From assembly GCA_013390605.1 (NCBI GenBank), contig JACAUB010000001.1, positions 3,490,788-3,553,260 of the forward strand: DNA of 62,473 bases, in the 5' to 3' direction. The DNA is from Bacteroidota bacterium. GTDB lineage: Bacteria; Bacteroidota; Bacteroidia; Bacteroidales; Cfx3-03. The notes beneath the pieces were generated by a model that was not told the origin of the DNA, did no database searches, and saw only the letters and a list, made by a program, of their open reading frames with translations. Positions 43,079 to 53,111 of the stretch are shown here, piece by piece. How positions within the stretch are numbered: position 1 is the stretch's first letter; each line of letters begins with the position of its first letter. Both the position numbers and the translations under genes were made by a program.

Positions 43079-46000
43079 ATGGTAAACTTTCTCTCAAAAC
43101 TTTTCGGAACTAAAGCTGAAAAAGACTTAAAAGAACTAAACCCTATTCTGAATACTGCCCTCAAGGTATATCCTGAAATTGCAAAATTATCTAACGATGA
43201 ATTAAGAGCTAAAACCATTGAGTTTAAAGCTGCAATAAAGGCAAGAATTAAGACCGAGGAGGATGAAATAGCCTCTATAAGGGAACGTATTGATTCAGAC
43301 TACGAAATGGATGTTGAAGAGAAAGAAACCCTCTATCAAACCATAGAAAAGCTTGAAAAAGACTGTTATAGTAAAACACAAGTAATTCTCAATGAGATAT
43401 TACCCGAAGCGTTTTCTGTAATGACAGAAACCGCCAAGCGTTTTAAGGAAAATGAAGTCATTGAAGTTACGGCTACTGATTTTGATCGCGACCTTGCTAC
43501 GAAAAGGGCGAACATCCAGATTGAAGGTGATAAAGCCTTTTATCAAAATAAATGGATGGCTGGGGGAAACCTCATCACCTGGGATATGGCGCATTATGAT
43601 GTACAGCTGATCGGTGGTATTGTTTTACACCAGGGGAAAATATCTGAAATGGCTACCGGTGAAGGAAAAACATTGGTTGCAACGTTGCCCATTTATCTTA
43701 ATGCACTTCCGGGCAAAGGGGTTCACCTTGTTACCGTTAATGACTATCTGGCAAAACGTGACTCGGAATGGATGGGGATGCTTTATGAATTCCATGGTCT
43801 TAAAGTAGATTGTATTGATCGACATGCTCCCAATTCTATCGAGAGAAGAAATGCTTATTTAGCTGACATCACCTACGGTACAAATAATGAATTTGGATTC
43901 GACTATCTTCGTGACAATATGACTCACGATCCGGATGAGATGGTTCAGCGCGAACACAACTTTGCAATTGTGGATGAGGTTGACTCTGTTTTAATCGATG
44001 ATGCCCGTACTCCACTTATTATCTCTGGTCCTACCCCTCGTGGAGATCACCAGGAATTTGACGAATTAAAGCCACAGGTAACAAAGCTTTATAATGCTCA
44101 GCGTACTTATGTAACAAGTCTTTTGGCCGATGCGAAAAGGTTGCTGAACGAAGATAAAAGCAATGAAGATAAGAAAAAAGGTGCTGATTATTTACTAAGG
44201 GCCTACAGAGGACTTCCAAAACACAAGCCACTCATCAAGTTCTTAAGCGAACCAGGTATCAAATCCTTACTACAAAGTACTGAGAATTATTATATGCAGG
44301 AGCAAAATCGGAACATGCATATCATTGATGAGCCTCTCTTCTTTGTTATTGATGAAAAAAACAATCAGATAGAGCTAACTGATAAAGGTATTGATCTTTT
44401 AAGTCAATCATATAGTGATAACAATTTCTTCCTTTTACCTGATGTAGGGCTAGAAATAGCAGAGATAGAACATCTGGGATTATCCGATGCAGAGAAAGTT
44501 GAAAAGAAGAGTGAATTGTTAAGTGATTATTCCATAAAATCTGAACGTGTTCATACCGTAAACCAATTATTACGTGCCTACGCATTATTTGAAATCGATG
44601 TTCAATATGTAGTCATGGATAATAAGGTTAAAATTGTTGATGAGGGTACTGGTCGTATTCTTGAAGGCCGTCGTTATTCGGATGGACTACATCAGGCTAT
44701 TGAAGCCAAGGAAAACGTCCAGATTGAAGCAGCAACCCAAACGTATGCAACGATCACGCTCCAGAATTACTTCAGAATGTATAAGAAGCTGGCAGGTATG
44801 ACAGGTACTGCTATTACGGAAGCTGGTGAGTTTTGGGATATTTATAAACTGGATGTGGTTGAGATTCCAACGAACAAACCAATTGTAAGAAACGACCGTG
44901 AAGATTTAATTTATAAATCGAAAAGAGCTAAATTTAATGCAGTTATTGACGAGGTTGAAGTACTTGTTAAAGCAGGGCGACCTGTTTTGGTTGGTACCAC
45001 CTCTGTTGAAACATCTGAGCTGTTAAGCCGAATGTTGAGTTTGCGTAGTATTAAGCACAATGTATTAAATGCAAAGTTCCATCAACGTGAAGCTGAAATT
45101 GTTCAGGAAGCTGGTAAAACAGGGACGGTTACTATCGCTACTAACATGGCTGGTCGTGGTACCGATATCAAGTTAGGACCTGGTGTAAAAGAAGCCGGTG
45201 GACTCGCTATTATAGGTACAGAACGCCATGAATCACGTCGCGTTGACCGTCAGTTAAGAGGACGTGCCGGACGTCAAGGAGATCCTGGTTCATCTCAGTT
45301 CTTTGTTTCGCTTGAGGACGACCTGATGCGCATGTTTGGCTCAGCCCGTATTGCAAAGGTAATGGATAGCCTCGGTTTGAAAGAAGGCGAGGTAATTCAA
45401 CATTCAATGATTACCAAGTCTATAGAACGTGCCCAAAAGAAAGTTGAAGAGAATAACTTTGGTATACGTAAACGTTTGCTTGAATATGACGACGTAATGA
45501 ACCAACAACGTGAGGTAATCTATAAGAAACGTCGTCACGCTCTATTTGGAGAACGTCTTGCCGTTGACATTGCCAACATGATGTATGACGTTTGCGAACA
45601 GATCGTTTCTGATCATCAGGATGCGGGTGACTATGATGGATTTATTACAAGTACTTTAAAAAATCTGGCAATTGACCCCAAAGTGAGCCAACTTGAATTT
45701 GAGAAGGGAAATAAAGATGAGTTAACCAATAAGATTTATCTCGACTTATATGCAAGTTATAAGGCAAAAACAAAACTAATTGCTGAAAGAGCGACTCCTG
45801 TTATTAGAGACGTTTACGAAAATCATCCTCATTACGAAAATATCGCAATACCATTTACCGATGGACGAAAAACCATGCAGGTGGTTGCTAATTTAAAGAA
45901 AGCTTACACTGATCGTGGTCGCGAGGTTATCCTTTCATTTGAGAAAGGAATCTGTTTGGCTAGTATTGATGATGCATGGAAAGAACACCTTCGTGAATTA

Positions 46001-46372
46001 GATGATTTGAAACAAAGTGTACAAAATGCATCGTATGAGCAAAAAGATCCATTATTAATTTATAAATTTGAGTCGTTCAATCTATTTAAACAACTAATTC
46101 TAAAAGTCAATCGCGAAATAAGCTCGTTCCTTTTAAAAGGAAATCTGCCTATGACTGATCCTGAACAGGTTAAAGAGGCTCCTCATGCGCCTAAAAATAA
46201 TGATCGCTCTAAAGTAAAAGAAGGTCGACAAGATCCGCTTTCACAAGTTGGTCCTACTTCGCAACCTGAAATTACTGCACCTATTCACGTAGAAAAAAGG
46301 GTTGGGCGAAATGACCTATGCCCTTGTGGTAGTGGAAAAAAATATAAAAATTGTCACGGTAAAGGAGAATAA
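43079..46372 (+). CDS. secA: Preprotein translocase ATPase SecA
   Basis: 1097 aa, the usual length in Bacteroidota, which carry insertions relative to the 900-aa E. coli form. SecA drives unfolded proteins through SecYEG. Seen: Walker A region [17 protein letters not shown], preprotein cross-linking domain, Walker [20 protein letters not shown], motor 2 motifs [17 protein letters not shown] and [18 protein letters not shown], and a C-terminal SEC-C zinc tail [19 protein letters not shown]. Downstream lies a short lipoprotein gene after 35 bases, perhaps read through from secA. Confidence 0.98.
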   Translation: MVNFLSKLFGTKAEKDLKELNPILNTALKVYPEIAKLSNDELRAKTIEFKAAIKARIKTEEDEIASIRERIDSDYEMDVEEKETLYQTIEKLEKDCYSKTQVILNEILPEAFSVMTETAKRFKENEVIEVTATDFDRDLATKRANIQIEGDKAFYQNKWMAGGNLITWDMAHYDVQLIGGIVLHQGKISEMATGEGKTLVATLPIYLNALPGKGVHLVTVNDYLAKRDSEWMGMLYEFHGLKVDCIDRHAPNSIERRNAYLADITYGTNNEFGFDYLRDNMTHDPDEMVQREHNFAIVDEVDSVLIDDARTPLIISGPTPRGDHQEFDELKPQVTKLYNAQRTYVTSLLADAKRLLNEDKSNEDKKKGADYLLRAYRGLPKHKPLIKFLSEPGIKSLLQSTENYYMQEQNRNMHIIDEPLFFVIDEKNNQIELTDKGIDLLSQSYSDNNFFLLPDVGLEIAEIEHLGLSDAEKVEKKSELLSDYSIKSERVHTVNQLLRAYALFEIDVQYVVMDNKVKIVDEGTGRILEGRRYSDGLHQAIEAKENVQIEAATQTYATITLQNYFRMYKKLAGMTGTAITEAGEFWDIYKLDVVEIPTNKPIVRNDREDLIYKSKRAKFNAVIDEVEVLVKAGRPVLVGTTSVETSELLSRMLSLRSIKHNVLNAKFHQREAEIVQEAGKTGTVTIATNMAGRGTDIKLGPGVKEAGGLAIIGTERHESRRVDRQLRGRAGRQGDPGSSQFFVSLEDDLMRMFGSARIAKVMDSLGLKEGEVIQHSMITKSIERAQKKVEENNFGIRKRLLEYDDVMNQQREVIYKKRRHALFGERLAVDIANMMYDVCEQIVSDHQDAGDYDGFITSTLKNLAIDPKVSQLEFEKGNKDELTNKIYLDLYASYKAKTKLIAERATPVIRDVYENHPHYENIAIPFTDGRKTMQVVANLKKAYTDRGREVILSFEKGICLASIDDAWKEHLRELDDLKQSVQNASYEQKDPLLIYKFESFNLFKQLILKVNREISSFLLKGNLPMTDPEQVKEAPHAPKNNDRSKVKEGRQDPLSQVGPTSQPEITAPIHVEKRVGRNDLCPCGSGKKYKNCHGKGE

Positions 46373-46407
46373 CTTTTATAAACGACGGGAAACAAAATAT
46401 AAGAGAC

Positions 46408-46836
46408 ATGAAAAAACTAATCTATTTTATAAGCTTACTTATTTTGTTTTCCGTCATTTCTTTTGGATGTCAAAAAGATGTTCAATCTAAAGGGACTGTT
46501 TACACTCCTTACGCTGATATCATAAATCCCCCAGACACATTTCTGATCTATTATAATTCAATATCGTTTGGTAACCAAATACCAGCAAAAATTCAATTCA
46601 AAACTGATGCAGTCTGGTCTATTTCACAAATACCAAGCGCCCCTTTACAAGTGTGGTTTAATAGAACTGATAAAACTGATCTTTTTCAATTTACATCACA
46701 AACAACAGTTGGCCTTCAGGGAAGTATCCCTTATGGATTATTTGTTAAAAATATTTCAGCTCCTGATGGTGCAAATATCTATTTACAATTTATCAAACAG
46801 AATCAAAGCTACGCTACTTTTAGTATTAAGTACTAA
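46408..46836 (+). CDS. Hypothetical lipoprotein, 142 aa
   Basis: Signal MKKLIYFISLLILFSVISFGC; Cys21 is the lipidation site. The mature part is beta-rich and polar, with aromatic strands (FLIYYNSISFGNQIPAKIQF, LQFIKQNQSYATFSIKY). No family recognised. It lies 35 bases after secA and 46 before pyrH, in the same orientation, so it may belong to a secA-lipoprotein-pyrH transcript. Confidence 0.75.
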   Translation: MKKLIYFISLLILFSVISFGCQKDVQSKGTVYTPYADIINPPDTFLIYYNSISFGNQIPAKIQFKTDAVWSISQIPSAPLQVWFNRTDKTDLFQFTSQTTVGLQGSIPYGLFVKNISAPDGANIYLQFIKQNQSYATFSIKY

Positions 46837-46882
46837 TTGTCGATTTCTAATCCATACGCGTCATTATAAACTTTCTTAACGT

Positions 46883-47590
46883 ATGCAATATAAAAGAGTT
46901 TTACTCAAACTAAGTGGAGAAGCCCTAATGGGAAACCAACAATATGGCATTGACTCCGCTCGTCTAAATGAATATGCAACAGAGATAAAATCTATTGTTG
47001 ACCAAAAAGTCCAGGTGTCTATCGTTATTGGAGGTGGGAACATCTTTAGGGGGCTAAAGGGGGCTACTCAAGGCTTCGATCGGGTTCAAGGCGATTACAT
47101 GGGTATGCTGGCAACAGTGATCAACAGCATGGCGCTTCAAAGTGCTTTAAATAATGTAGGAATTGCCACAAAATTACTTTCGGGTATAGCCATCGATCCA
47201 ATTGCCGAAACAATGAGTAGAGGTCGTGCAAAACAATATCTTTCTGAAGGAAAAGTCATTATTATAGCTGCCGGTACCGGAAACCCTTTCTTCACAACGG
47301 ATACAGCCGGTGCATTACGTGCCATAGAAATAGAGGCAGATGTAATTTTAAAAGGTACCCGCGTAGATGGAGTTTATACTGCCGACCCGGAAAAAGATCC
47401 AAACGCAACAAAGTTTGATGAAATTACTTTTGATGAAGCTTATTCTAAAGGTTTAAATGTAATGGATTTAACTGCATTTACATTATGCAAAGAAAATGCA
47501 ATGCCGTTAATCGTTTTCGACATGAATAAAGCCGGTAATTTACTCAAAGTTGTTAATGGTGAAAAAGTTGGGACGCTGGTTCGCGTTTAG
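46883..47590 (+). CDS. pyrH: UMP kinase
   Basis: 235 aa, an amino-acid-kinase-fold enzyme that phosphorylates UMP to UDP. Blocks: YKRVLLKLSGEALMG at the N-terminus, VSIVIGGGNIFRG, DYMGMLATVINSMALQSAL, AAGTGNPFFTTDTAGALRA and GTRVDGVYTADPEKDPNA. All are typical of bacterial PyrH. It is followed, after a separate promoter, by frr, the common pyrH-frr order. Confidence 0.97.
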   Translation: MQYKRVLLKLSGEALMGNQQYGIDSARLNEYATEIKSIVDQKVQVSIVIGGGNIFRGLKGATQGFDRVQGDYMGMLATVINSMALQSALNNVGIATKLLSGIAIDPIAETMSRGRAKQYLSEGKVIIIAAGTGNPFFTTDTAGALRAIEIEADVILKGTRVDGVYTADPEKDPNATKFDEITFDEAYSKGLNVMDLTAFTLCKENAMPLIVFDMNKAGNLLKVVNGEKVGTLVRV

Positions 47591-47612
47591 CATTATTTCA
47601 TTTCCATTTTTT

Positions 47613-47642
47613 TTGCACTTTTCTAAAATCCGATTATATTTG
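47613..47642 (+). promoter_or_regulatory. Promoter of frr
   Basis: TTG at 47613-47615, a 19-base spacer and TATATTTG at 47635-47642 match the Bacteroidota promoter. It gives frr its own start in addition to any read-through from pyrH. Confidence 0.72.
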
Positions 47643-47668
47643 TAACAGAACAGCAAAGCACGAATAAT

Positions 47669-48232
47669 ATGACCGAAGAATCCAATTTTGTGATTGAAGA
47701 AACAACAGAAAGTATGGATAGCGCTATCCATCATTTTGAATTTGAACTTCATAAAATCAAGGCCGGAAAAGCCTCCCCACAAATGCTCGAAGGAGTAAAG
47801 GTGGAATATTATGGAGCACATACTCCTATTGACCAGATGTCTAATATCAGTACACCTGATGCCCGGCAAATTGTTATTCAACCATGGGATAGAAGCACAC
47901 TTCATTCTATCGAAAAAGCCATCATTAATGCAAACCTTGGCTTCACCCCCAGTAATACCGGTGATGTACTCAGAATCAACCTTCCCCCACTTACAGAAGA
48001 GCGGAGAAGAGAAATGGTTAAAAAAGCCAAAGCCGAAACAGAAGCTGCCAAAGTAGCCATTCGCAATATCAGAAGAAATGCCAATGAGTCAGCCAAAAAG
48101 CTAGAGAAAGAAGGCATTGCTGAAGATGAAATTAAAGAACTAGAAAAAGAAATACAAATTCTTACTGATCAGTATATTGTTAAAGCTGATAAGATATTTG
48201 ATGCTAAAGAAAAAGACATTCTGCATGTTTAA
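47669..48232 (+). CDS. frr: Ribosome recycling factor
   Basis: 187 aa, three-helix bundle plus a small domain. It contains HFEFELHKIKAGKASPQMLEGVKVEYYGAHTPI, then ISTPDARQIVIQPWDRS, PLTEERRREMVKKAK and IRRNANESAKKLEKEGIAEDE. With EF-G it splits the post-termination ribosome. Own promoter at 47613-47642; the terminator lies within the 3' end of the convergent radical SAM gene. Confidence 0.97.
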   Translation: MTEESNFVIEETTESMDSAIHHFEFELHKIKAGKASPQMLEGVKVEYYGAHTPIDQMSNISTPDARQIVIQPWDRSTLHSIEKAIINANLGFTPSNTGDVLRINLPPLTEERRREMVKKAKAETEAAKVAIRNIRRNANESAKKLEKEGIAEDEIKELEKEIQILTDQYIVKADKIFDAKEKDILHV

Positions 48233-48253
48233 TAATGCATAGCATAATACGCT

Positions 48254-49309
48254 TTAAGGCCTTTCTTCGTGAAGGGCCTTTCTTTTTTTTGATAAACCCT
48301 CTGTACAGTTTTTACAAATATCTATTTGTTTCCGATTGCTATACAGGGCATTTCTGAATGCTCTATATAATGAACTATTCCAAATTTCTTTTAAGCTAAG
48401 ACTATCAAGACTTCCTAACCGATGATCTGCATCTTTATCAAAGCAACAAGGAACAACCATTCCATCCCAGGTAACAACACATCCACTCCACATTCTCCAG
48501 CATCGATTGGGTAAGGCTGATCGTATCTGCCAACTACCATCAGGAGACTGTTCATAACGCGAATATTTAGGATCATCAACTATCAATTCACTACCCTTTT
48601 CAAAATCGTATATCTGAGCACTCTTAATTTGTACTTCGTCAACACCTACTGCTTTACCAAAAGCTTTTATCTCATCTATCTGATGCTTGTTATGTGCAAA
48701 AGCAATAAATTGAAGTATAACATATGGTGTTGAAGCACCGGCCTCCCTTTTTGCAGAGATTAAGTTATGAAGTCCCTCTTTTACCGTTTCAACATTACCC
48801 GATATACGATATTTCCCATAAGTATCCTGATCCATTCCATCCAGAGAAACAATCAAACGACTGAGACCAGATTTTATAGTCTGGCGAGCCTTTTCTACTG
48901 TTAAATAATGTCCATTTGTGGATGTAGCAGTATAAATGCCATTCTGATTTGCATAAGCCACCATCTCAAGAAATTGCGAATGCAAATAGGGTTCTCCTTG
49001 AAAATAGAGTATCAGATAAACCAAATGATCTTTAACCTGATCAATTATATTTTTAAAAAAATCCGGATTTATTCTACCTGTTGGACGTGTAAATTTCCTT
49101 AATCCTGAAGGACATTCAGTACAACGAAGATTACAGAAGGTTGTCACCTCTATCGACATTGAAAAGGGAAGTCCTTTAATCATAGGCCTTTTCAGTATTT
49201 TAGAAATAAGATACGAAATCGAGAGTAATCCAATATTATATACTTTACGTGGTTTCACACACGACAGAAAGCGAAATCCATCTTTGACAAAGGAATAATA
49301 GTTGAGCAT
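48254..49309 (-). CDS. Radical SAM protein with SPASM domain
   Basis: 351 aa. The [4Fe-4S] SAM motif is CNLRCTEC (Cys59, Cys63, Cys66), after an N-terminal extension of 50 residues. The barrel shows FQGEPYLH and STNGHYL. The SPASM-type C-terminus has GCVVTWDGMVVPCCFDKD and ICKNCTEG cysteine groups for auxiliary clusters. Such proteins modify peptides or small molecules; no precursor peptide is seen nearby. It follows the AI-2E transporter gene by 4 bases in the same operon. Confidence 0.88.
   Translation of the reverse strand: MLNYYSFVKDGFRFLSCVKPRKVYNIGLLSISYLISKILKRPMIKGLPFSMSIEVTTFCNLRCTECPSGLRKFTRPTGRINPDFFKNIIDQVKDHLVYLILYFQGEPYLHSQFLEMVAYANQNGIYTATSTNGHYLTVEKARQTIKSGLSRLIVSLDGMDQDTYGKYRISGNVETVKEGLHNLISAKREAGASTPYVILQFIAFAHNKHQIDEIKAFGKAVGVDEVQIKSAQIYDFEKGSELIVDDPKYSRYEQSPDGSWQIRSALPNRCWRMWSGCVVTWDGMVVPCCFDKDADHRLGSLDSLSLKEIWNSSLYRAFRNALYSNRKQIDICKNCTEGLSKKRKALHEERP
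48256..48290 (+). terminator. frr terminator inside the convergent radical SAM gene
   Basis: AAGGCC TTTC (48256 on) pairs with GAA GGGCCTT around TTCGT, followed by a T8 run. The stem encodes the last residues of the minus-strand radical SAM gene (stop at 48254), so one sequence serves as terminator for frr and as coding DNA on the other strand. Confidence 0.82.
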
Positions 49310-49313
49310 TAAA

Positions 49314-50408
49314 TTATAGATTTTGCGTTAGTTTCTGGACCACCCTAAATTTAACAAAGAACTGTTTAGCAATTACCCGTATAACTGTATAAGTAGGTAT
49401 CGCTAGAACCATTCCCGGAACTCCGGCGATGCTTCCAGCCATAAGTATTACAAAAAAGATTTCCAATGGATGGGCTTTGACCCTATTCGAAAAAACAAAA
49501 GGCTGTATTACAAAATTATCAACCATATTAGAAGCCGAGAATACACATACAATGGTTATGACCATGGGTACAATATCGTTGTAATTTCCCATAGAAATAA
49601 CAGATGAAACACCTATTAAAGCACCTACAGTAGCACCAATTAAAGGACCAACATACGGTATAATATTCATTAACCCACCAAAACAGCCTATCAATAATGC
49701 ATTAGGAACTTTAAAGATTGATAAACCGATTACCTCTAAAGACATCATTGTGAGTAACTGAATACAAATACCGGAAAAGTAACGTGACAACAAAACTTTT
49801 GATTCTTGAAGAATTTTTGAGATGCTCTCATCATGCCGTTGTGGCACAAATAATAAAATGATATTTGTAAAAAGCTGGTCTTCTTTTAGAAAAAAGAAAG
49901 AGATAAAAACAACCGAAAAAAGCCCAATGATCATATTGGAAGCAAAATTTACGATACTCCCTAATACATCAGTAACAGAAGAAAAGCTAACAATTTCTTT
50001 CGCTTTACTAATTAATATTGCATCAAGATTTTCTCTTTGGCCCAATATACCATAATTATGTAAAAGACGCTGTAACCCATCAAATCGTTGTCGAAAATCA
50101 TGCCCAATAACATTTACATCAATAGCAGCTACAATATGAGCCTGTTGAAGTATCAAAGGAACAAATATAGCAGCTAGACCTATAATAGATCCAATAATAA
50201 CAAGAAGTGCAATTGCAGTGCTCCATGAATGAGGAATTCTGAATTTTTTAAACCGTATTCCATCTAAGAATTGAACAATGGGCTTCCCTATTATAGAGAT
50301 GACTACTGCAATGAGAGTATAGATAACCAAATTTGCAAAATACCACATTACAAAAGCCACTCCGCAAGCCACTAAACCGCCAATAATATATTTTGTTATC
50401 TTTCCCAT
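49314..50408 (-). CDS. AI-2E family transporter (UPF0118)
   Basis: 364 aa from the ATG at 50408 (MGKITKYIIGGLVACG); the longer frame begins with TTG at 50423. It has about eight hydrophobic helices, and family blocks IPHSWSTAIALLVIIG, LIGCFGGLMNIIPYVGPLIGA and VIQPFVFSNRVKAHPLEIF. Members export small molecules or exchange ions; the AI-2 assignment in the name is historical. It is separated from metK by a terminator, and coupled to the radical SAM gene downstream. Confidence 0.9.
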   Translation of the reverse strand: MGKITKYIIGGLVACGVAFVMWYFANLVIYTLIAVVISIIGKPIVQFLDGIRFKKFRIPHSWSTAIALLVIIGSIIGLAAIFVPLILQQAHIVAAIDVNVIGHDFRQRFDGLQRLLHNYGILGQRENLDAILISKAKEIVSFSSVTDVLGSIVNFASNMIIGLFSVVFISFFFLKEDQLFTNIILLFVPQRHDESISKILQESKVLLSRYFSGICIQLLTMMSLEVIGLSIFKVPNALLIGCFGGLMNIIPYVGPLIGATVGALIGVSSVISMGNYNDIVPMVITIVCVFSASNMVDNFVIQPFVFSNRVKAHPLEIFFVILMAGSIAGVPGMVLAIPTYTVIRVIAKQFFVKFRVVQKLTQNL

Positions 50409-50487
50409 GAAATTTATTTTCAATCAAAGTTAATAATGAAATAGAGAAAATCAACCAACAGATTAAGAAAAGAGGAACTATACAATA

Positions 50488-50534
50488 CAAAAAAGAGAGC
50501 TATTGCAGGAAAAAATATACCCACAACAGCTCTC
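50488..50534 (-). terminator. Intrinsic terminator of metK
   Basis: On the minus strand GAGAGCTGTTGTGGG pairs with CCTGCAATAGCTCTC over 15 positions with a few G-U pairs. The run TTTTTT follows. It begins 24 bases after the metK stop. Confidence 0.88.
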
Positions 50535-50557
50535 CCTATGTTCAATACATTTTATTA

Positions 50558-51895
50558 TTAAAGTGCGAATGCTTTCTTGATATCTTCAACCGCATCCAAC
50601 TCTTCCCATGAGAAGAATTTAACTTTTTTATAATTTACTGTACGGCCATTCTCTTGACGAGAAACTGTTTTATCATTAGAATAATATACTTCTACCTCTT
50701 TTTCTTCAGGAGTCCTACCAAAGTGACCATACGCAGCCGTAGGAGAAAAGATTGGATCTTTTAAACCATAACGCTTAACAATAGCATAAGGTCTAAGATC
50801 GAAGATTTTTCCTACAATTTGAGAGATTTCACCATCACTCATTATTTTACCTTCAGCATTTTTAACTTTGGCAGTTTTGTAAGTATTTACATACAGACCA
50901 ACAGGCTGAGCAACACCAATAGCATAAGCAACCTGTACCAGAATTTCGGAAGCAACACCAGCAGCAACCAAATTCTTGGCGATATGACGAGCAGCATAAG
51001 CAGCCGAGCGATCAACTTTTGATGAGTCCTTACCCGAGAACGCACCACCACCATGAGCACCTTTTCCACCATACGTATCAACAATAATCTTACGTCCGGT
51101 TAGACCAGTATCGCCATGAGGGCCACCAATAACAAACTTACCAGTTGGATTTACAAACAAACGATAATCATCACTGAAAAGTTTCTTTATACGAACAGGT
51201 AAATCCTTCTTTATTCTTGGAATCAGGATATCTGCAATATCTTTTGCAATTTTATCTTGCATCAGTTTTTCAGCAACCTTACTAGCCTCATAAGAATCAT
51301 CGGTAGGTTTGATAAAATCATCATGTTGTGTAGAAACAACAATCGTATCAATACGAATAGGTTTACCATTATCAGCATACTCAATCGTAACCTGCGACTT
51401 TGCATCTGGTCGCAAGTAAGTCATTTTTTTTCCTTCTCTACGAATAACAGCAAGCTCTTCAAGCAGCAGATGAGCTAACTCGATAGGCAGAGGCATATAG
51501 TTATCGGTTTCATTTGTTGCATAACCAAACATCATTCCCTGGTCTCCTGCACCTTGTTCTTCTTCTATTGCCCGTTCTACCCCCTGGTTTATATCGCTGG
51601 ATTGTTCATGAATAGTAGTAATTACACCACATGAACTATAATCGAATTGATATTCTGCTTTAGTATAGCCAATCTTTTGGATCGTTGCACGAACTATTTT
51701 TTGAATATCAACATAACCATTGGTTTTTACTTCACCACTACAAACGGCTAAACCTGTTGTAACAAGTGTTTCGCAAGCTACTTTTGATTCAGAATCCCAA
51801 CGAAGAAATTCATCAAGTAATGCATCTGAAATCTGATCGGCTACTTTGTCTGGATGTCCTTCTGATACTGACTCAGAAGTAAATAAATATCCCAT
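50558..51895 (-). CDS. metK: S-adenosylmethionine synthetase
   Basis: 445 aa, slightly longer than the usual 390-430, as common in Bacteroidota. It joins methionine and ATP to give SAM. Blocks: [65 protein letters not shown], and [20 protein letters not shown]. Its leader carries a SAM-II riboswitch, so the enzyme is controlled by its own product. Monocistronic. Confidence 0.97.
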   Translation of the reverse strand: MGYLFTSESVSEGHPDKVADQISDALLDEFLRWDSESKVACETLVTTGLAVCSGEVKTNGYVDIQKIVRATIQKIGYTKAEYQFDYSSCGVITTIHEQSSDINQGVERAIEEEQGAGDQGMMFGYATNETDNYMPLPIELAHLLLEELAVIRREGKKMTYLRPDAKSQVTIEYADNGKPIRIDTIVVSTQHDDFIKPTDDSYEASKVAEKLMQDKIAKDIADILIPRIKKDLPVRIKKLFSDDYRLFVNPTGKFVIGGPHGDTGLTGRKIIVDTYGGKGAHGGGAFSGKDSSKVDRSAAYAARHIAKNLVAAGVASEILVQVAYAIGVAQPVGLYVNTYKTAKVKNAEGKIMSDGEISQIVGKIFDLRPYAIVKRYGLKDPIFSPTAAYGHFGRTPEEKEVEVYYSNDKTVSRQENGRTVNYKKVKFFSWEELDAVEDIKKAFAL

Positions 51896-51965
51896 CTTTA
51901 AAAAGATATTATAAGGTTAAAAATAAAATTAGAAGGGAAAATGCGATTGTACGATAGGAAAAATG

Positions 51966-52019
51966 AATTGTTTTAGCATTTTTTTCCGTGGTTGCAATCA
52001 ATGAAATCTTTCCACAACG
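51966..52019 (-). ncRNA. SAM-II riboswitch in the metK leader
   Basis: On the minus strand the transcript reads UUGUGG (52017-52012), then GAUUU...AUUGCAA, then CCACGG (51991-51986), an A-rich linker and GCUAAA (51977-51972). UUGUGG/CCACGG forms P1. GAUUU, AUUGCAA and the 3' GCUAAA are the conserved parts of SAM-II aptamers in proteobacteria and Bacteroidota. CAUU in the loop and AAUG before GCUAAA can pair as a pseudoknot. The aptamer begins almost at the predicted transcription start. Confidence 0.85.
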
Positions 52020-52022
52020 ATG

Positions 52023-52030
52023 CAAAATTA
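52023..52030 (-). promoter_or_regulatory. Promoter -7 element of metK
   Basis: TAATTTTG on the minus strand, followed by C, matches the -7 consensus. The start site would fall near 52016, at the 5' end of the riboswitch. No clear TTG at -33 is seen. Confidence 0.55.
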
Positions 52031-52073
52031 CACATTTTTTTGTTTCACACTTGTTAAAATTCAATCTAAATTT

Positions 52074-52982
52074 TTAAAAAGTTAGACTCCGAAATATTTC
52101 TTCAAGATTCTGATTTTCACGTTGCATTGACAATACCGTCCAGTTATGTTCAACAGAAAACCGAAATATTTCACCTCTAATATCAGTTTCGGTATTTGCA
52201 ATAAGCTTAAAATGCAAATCATCTAAATGGATTACCTTAATAACACCAGGAATTGTAGATAGTAAAGATTCGTCAATCGGTAATTCAAATTCAAGCGTAA
52301 TATAGACTTTGTCTTTTACGCGTGAGGATAAGATTGCAGTGTCTTCATCAGCTACAATTTTACCCTGGTTGATAATGATCACTCTTTTACAAAGTGCTTC
52401 AACCTCTTGCATGATATGCGTTGAAAGTATTACCGTTTTAGTCTGACCAATCTCTTGAATTAGATTGCGTATTTCAATGATCTGATTGGGGTCGAGTCCG
52501 GAGGTTGGTTCATCGAGTATCAATACCTGTGGATCGTGCATGAGTGCCTGTGCTAAACCAACACGTTGTTTATATCCTTTAGATAATTGTCCTATCTTTT
52601 TATGGGCCTCTTTTGATAAACCGGTAAGTTTAATGAGATGTTCTATTCTCTCTGAAGATGATTTTCCCATATTATATAAACCTGCAACAAATTGAAGAAA
52701 CTCCTTCACATACATTTCAGGGTATAAAGGATTATTTTCAGGAAGATACCCTATTATCTTTCTTACTGCTAAAGAGGATTGGATAACATCATAGCCATAT
52801 ACATTTATAGAACCCTCACTCGGAGGGAGAAAACAAGCTATTATTTTCATAAGTGTTGATTTACCAGCCCCATTCGGGCCTAATAAACCAGTAATCTGAC
52901 CGGGATTTATTGAAAGAGATATTTGATCGAGTGCTTTTTGAGTACCATAAAGTTTGGTTAAGTTTTCGATTTTGATAGACAT
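52074..52982 (-). CDS. gldA: Gliding-motility ABC ATP-binding subunit GldA
   Basis: 302 aa. Walker A GPNGAGKST at 35-43, Q-loop IGYLPENNPLYPEMYVKEFL, signature LSKGYKQRVGLAQAL, Walker B VLILDEPTSGLDP and STHIMQEVEALC. The C-terminal extension and length match GldA, the ATPase of the GldAFG transporter needed for gliding in Flavobacterium. gldF and gldG are not adjacent. Similar ATPases serve other ABC-2 exporters, so the name rests on overall resemblance. Confidence 0.8.
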   Translation of the reverse strand: MSIKIENLTKLYGTQKALDQISLSINPGQITGLLGPNGAGKSTLMKIIACFLPPSEGSINVYGYDVIQSSLAVRKIIGYLPENNPLYPEMYVKEFLQFVAGLYNMGKSSSERIEHLIKLTGLSKEAHKKIGQLSKGYKQRVGLAQALMHDPQVLILDEPTSGLDPNQIIEIRNLIQEIGQTKTVILSTHIMQEVEALCKRVIIINQGKIVADEDTAILSSRVKDKVYITLEFELPIDESLLSTIPGVIKVIHLDDLHFKLIANTETDIRGEIFRFSVEHNWTVLSMQRENQNLEEIFRSLTF

Positions 52983-53007
52983 AAGGTTGATAAATTAACG
53001 TTGCATG

Positions 53008-53015
53008 CAAAGGTA
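53008..53015 (-). promoter_or_regulatory. Promoter -7 element of gldA
   Basis: TACCTTTG on the minus strand, followed by C, 25 bases before the gldA start codon, matches the -7 consensus. The -33 element is not obvious. Confidence 0.5.
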
Positions 53016-53111
53016 GCAGCAAAAGCACGAAAATACTTATTAATATATTAAAGAAAAAATTGTTAAGATGCACAACTTTTGTATTTTCGCCACGTTTATG
53101 ATAAAATATAA

